A DNA stretch of 64,000 nt from Dasypus novemcinctus (taxonomy: Eukaryota > Chordata > Mammalia > Cingulata > Dasypodidae). The notes beneath the pieces were generated by a model. That model was not told the origin of the DNA and ran no database searches. It saw nothing but the letters and a program-made list of their open reading frames with translations. Of this stretch, positions 61,301 to 64,000 are shown in pieces. The position numbers and the translations under genes are program-made. How positions within the stretch are numbered: position 1 is the stretch's first letter; each line of letters starts with the position of its first letter. Location: the NCBI RefSeq assembly GCF_030445035.2, contig NC_080683.1, positions 94,635,675-94,699,674 of the forward strand, read 5' to 3'.

Positions 61301-63130
61301 CTATTAAAGTACTTATTAACTTTACATTTATTGAGTACCTGCTGTGGTATAGCGTACTCTATGAAGTACTCTATGAAGCATGGGGTTCTAAAGAAGTACA
61401 AGGAATGGTGTCACTTAAGGAATTAACTCTCAATTTAGGGGTATCTACTAAAGATTAATACAAACTAATCTATAAATCCTAAGAGTGTGTAAAATACTTT
61501 ATTTAAAAAATAGGGAGAAAAGGGAAAAATCCCTGAGAAGCAAAGCTCCCCCATATGGCCCTAGTAAGGACCTAAACTGAGTCTTATAAAAATAGTTGTT
61601 GGAATTTGGATGTGCATCAGCAGTTTAATGTGTGTGTTTGCATGTGCATCTGTGAGTATGAAAACAGGGAATTCCGCAGTAGCAGCATTTCCCAGTTTGG
61701 CTTGAGCAACAGCATTGAGTAGAGTGTTGGGAGCAGTAAATGTCTATATAATGAAAAATTGACAGGTGAGGTAAGATGACACCTTGGAGAGCAGTTCATT
61801 TTTCTGAGGGAGGATAATCAGTGGGCCTTAGTATTATTTGCTGTAAATCAAAATGATCCAACAACTTGCTTTCCTAGTTGTAAATTTGTACTGGATGTCT
61901 TTTGAAATTGTTTTTGGGTACAGATTTCTCACACTAGCATTAAAATGGTCTGCCCAGTGTACTCTCAGCTTGCCCAACTCTTTTCTCGCTGTTCTCCTAT
62001 ATATACTTTTTTTTCTTTCATAGTATTTCTTAATTTTAATTTTCTTCTTGAGCTCTTCACTTCCTCAAAAAATAGCCTATCTTTTAATGGGTTCAATGAG
62101 CACAAACAATCCAATTCTATAATGCCAAGATTTAAAACAAATAAAATTAAATATATAATATTGTATCATCTAGAATTGTCAAGTTCTTTGGGAAAGTCTA
62201 AAAAATGACTCAAAATTAAGCTATTTTATATGTAGCATGTAAGAGATAGTTTACATAAAGCAAAGCATTTATATTTTCTCATATCCTAATGTGTTTTCAC
62301 AAGTCTTTTAATGTCTACAGTTTTGTAGATTTATATATACCTTTTGCTGCATACGAATTTGGTTTACTTGATATTACCTCCTCCTGGAATGTCCTCTTCT
62401 CATTTTTCTCGCAAATATCATTGATCTGTCAGAAGGTTATCATTGATCCTTATGTGTCCATCCTGTCATCTCCTGTGTAGCTTCTCTTGACTATCCCAAT
62501 CTTGCTCTAACCTTGAATCTCCTCAGAACCTTGAACATCTCTAAAGGTATTTTTCTTCTCTGCTTTGTGTAGTAGTATCCATATAAATATATGTTGGAAT
62601 TTTAGTAAGCTTCTCAGGTGCTGTATATCCTTTGCATCTTAACTCATCTGATCAGTATAGGTCCATATTATGGGTGTAATAGGTAGTCTGTATGTATTCC
62701 GTGTATTACAAGCACAATGAACTGAATTGCAGTTTCTTTTCCCATCATAAATACCCAGAAGCCTTAAAATATTGACCATAGTTTGCTGTCATTTATTGTT
62801 TTGGCATACTGATACGGATAGTATTAGAAAATTTGATTTTATTTTAGTAAGTATTGTTCTCCTTATACTGACTTACAGAGTTGCCAGAAAGGTTGAAAGT
62901 CCAAATATAATTGTGATTACTGTTGCTATACCAAGCACTACAACCGGGAGTACTTGTCTTTACTCATGTGGAAACTCATGTAAAGGAATGTCCTTTTCAT
63001 AACCTTCACCTTTGCATAGTTCATATCTTATACAGAATTTTACATTTATATTTTACTTTTGTTAACTTTTTAAATGGCTTCATTTCTGAGCACCCTTCTA
63101 TTTGACTATAGTACAGGATCTATGTATTAA
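61301..63130. other. NUS1 intron 1, no gene seen
   Basis: A MIR scrap at about 61315-61380 ('acatttattgagtacctgctgtgg'). Otherwise AT-rich and unassigned. The small frames are not gene-like. Confidence 0.5.
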
Positions 63131-63134
63131 AGTA

Positions 63135-63815
63135 CATAGATCCATTATTTCCATTTGTTGAGTTCTTACCATGTACCAAATTCTGTGCAAACAAGTGCAT
63201 TTAATTGTCTAATGGTTTTACAGATCAAGAAACAGACTTAGAAAGCCAAGAACCTGGCTGTAGCAGTTTGATATAATTGATGAATTTCAAAAAGAGATGC
63301 TGGATTATGCTCGTAATCTGATCTGTACCTGGGCATGATTTAGTTATGATTAGGGCATTGCGTCCCCACCCCTTGTTGGGTGGGGACTCACAGATAAAAG
63401 GCATGGCAAAGAACAGAGTTTGGGATTTCTGATGTTAGAGCTTGATGCTGAACACCTGGAAAGTCAGCACCCAGAGGAAAGAGAAGCCAGCACGAGGAAG
63501 GAAGGGACCTTGAACCCAGAGTAAAGCAAGCCCCAGGAACATAGGAACCCAGGAAGCCTGAACCCTTGCTATTGTCGTCAGCCATCTTGCTCCAAATAGA
63601 CTTTGGTGAGGGAAGAGACTTATGCTTATGGCCTGGTATCTGTAAGCTCCTACCCCAAATAAATACCTTTTATAATGCCCAGCAGATTTCTGGTATTTTG
63701 CATCAGCACTCCTTTGGCTGACTAATACACTGGCCAAGTAAGCAAAGCTGGGATTCAAACCAGATTTTATTTCAAAGCTTTTGCATGTCACCATTATATT
63801 ACACTAATTTCCATT
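63135..63815 (-). repeat. MIR SINE, split by an LTR
   Basis: Minus-oriented MIR at 63140-63258 ('gttgagttcttaccatgtacc...tttacagatcaagaaacagac') continuing at 63730-63815 ('gctgggattcaaaccagat'). Interrupted by the LTR at 63259-63729. Confidence 0.65.
63259..63729 (+). mobile_element. Solo LTR with exact 5-bp duplication
   Basis: 471 bp, starts TGTAGCAGTTTGATATAATT and ends TTGGCTGACTAATACA. CTGGC flanks it at 63254-63258 and 63730-63734. Same family as 2760-3238 and 48604-49003. AATAAA near its 3' part. Fossil of moderate age, no internal region. Confidence 0.82.
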
Positions 63816-64000
63816 GATAATAGATGACCACAGTTTAGTCATTTTTAATACAATTCCTGATTATTTTTGGGTTATCTTAAAGCTGTAGTAAAGAGGTACT
63901 TATCTATAGGTGGTAGAAATGATTTATAAAAGACATTTATAAGCAAATAGAATTTTCTTCATGCTATCAATGTGAGTGTTCATACTTTCGGTCATACAGC

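Overview
The window is nuclear DNA of a placental mammal, most likely a xenarthran and probably an armadillo. The lineage call rests on the abundant tRNA-Ala-derived SINEs of the DAS type, in monomeric, dimeric and long forms, with A- and B-box-like sequences and tails of the form (AAAT)n-CTTAAAA. Several medium-reiterated LTRs and a characteristic L1 3' end add to it. Three host genes can be recognised, in the order GOPC (minus), NEPN (plus), NUS1 (plus), which matches the GOPC-NUS1 neighbourhood on human 6q22.

Layout. Bases 1-760: the first coding exon of GOPC on the minus strand (38 codons visible) and its CpG-rich promoter. Bases 760-12900: intergenic DNA with MIRs, SINEs, two LTRs, a hAT-type element and a long GGAA-type purine tract. 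Bases 12960-33275: the whole NEPN (nephrocan) gene, with a TATA box, three coding exons (13022-13210, 21279-22180, 32560-33007) and poly(A) signals. The exons join in frame to a 512-residue small leucine-rich proteoglycan. The second intron uses a GC donor. Bases 33300-51150: intergenic DNA dominated by minus-strand L1 sequence with LTRs and SINEs nested inside it. Bases 51165-52370: a decayed C2H2 zinc-finger pseudogene. Bases 52400-56750: nearly featureless. Bases 56780-57677: CpG island, promoter, two short upstream ORFs and coding exon 1 of NUS1. From 57678 to the end: NUS1 intron 1, with more SINEs, L1, MIR and one LTR with exact 5-bp target duplications.

The three genes do unrelated jobs: Golgi PDZ trafficking (GOPC), a secreted matrix proteoglycan reported to antagonise TGF-beta (NEPN), and dolichol synthesis (NUS1). 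They are neighbours by synteny, not by pathway. The main biological point is that NEPN is fully open here, while in human the locus is, to my knowledge, a pseudogene. The most unusual non-genic structures are a 206-bp inverted repeat (8 differences, all transitions) in NEPN intron 1 and a perfect 23-bp hairpin about 250 bp before NEPN exon 3. I found no new multi-gene system, no CRISPR array, no true tRNA or rRNA gene and no intact mobile element. Repeat family names come from reading by eye and memory of consensus sequences, and repeat edges are approximate unless target duplications are stated.
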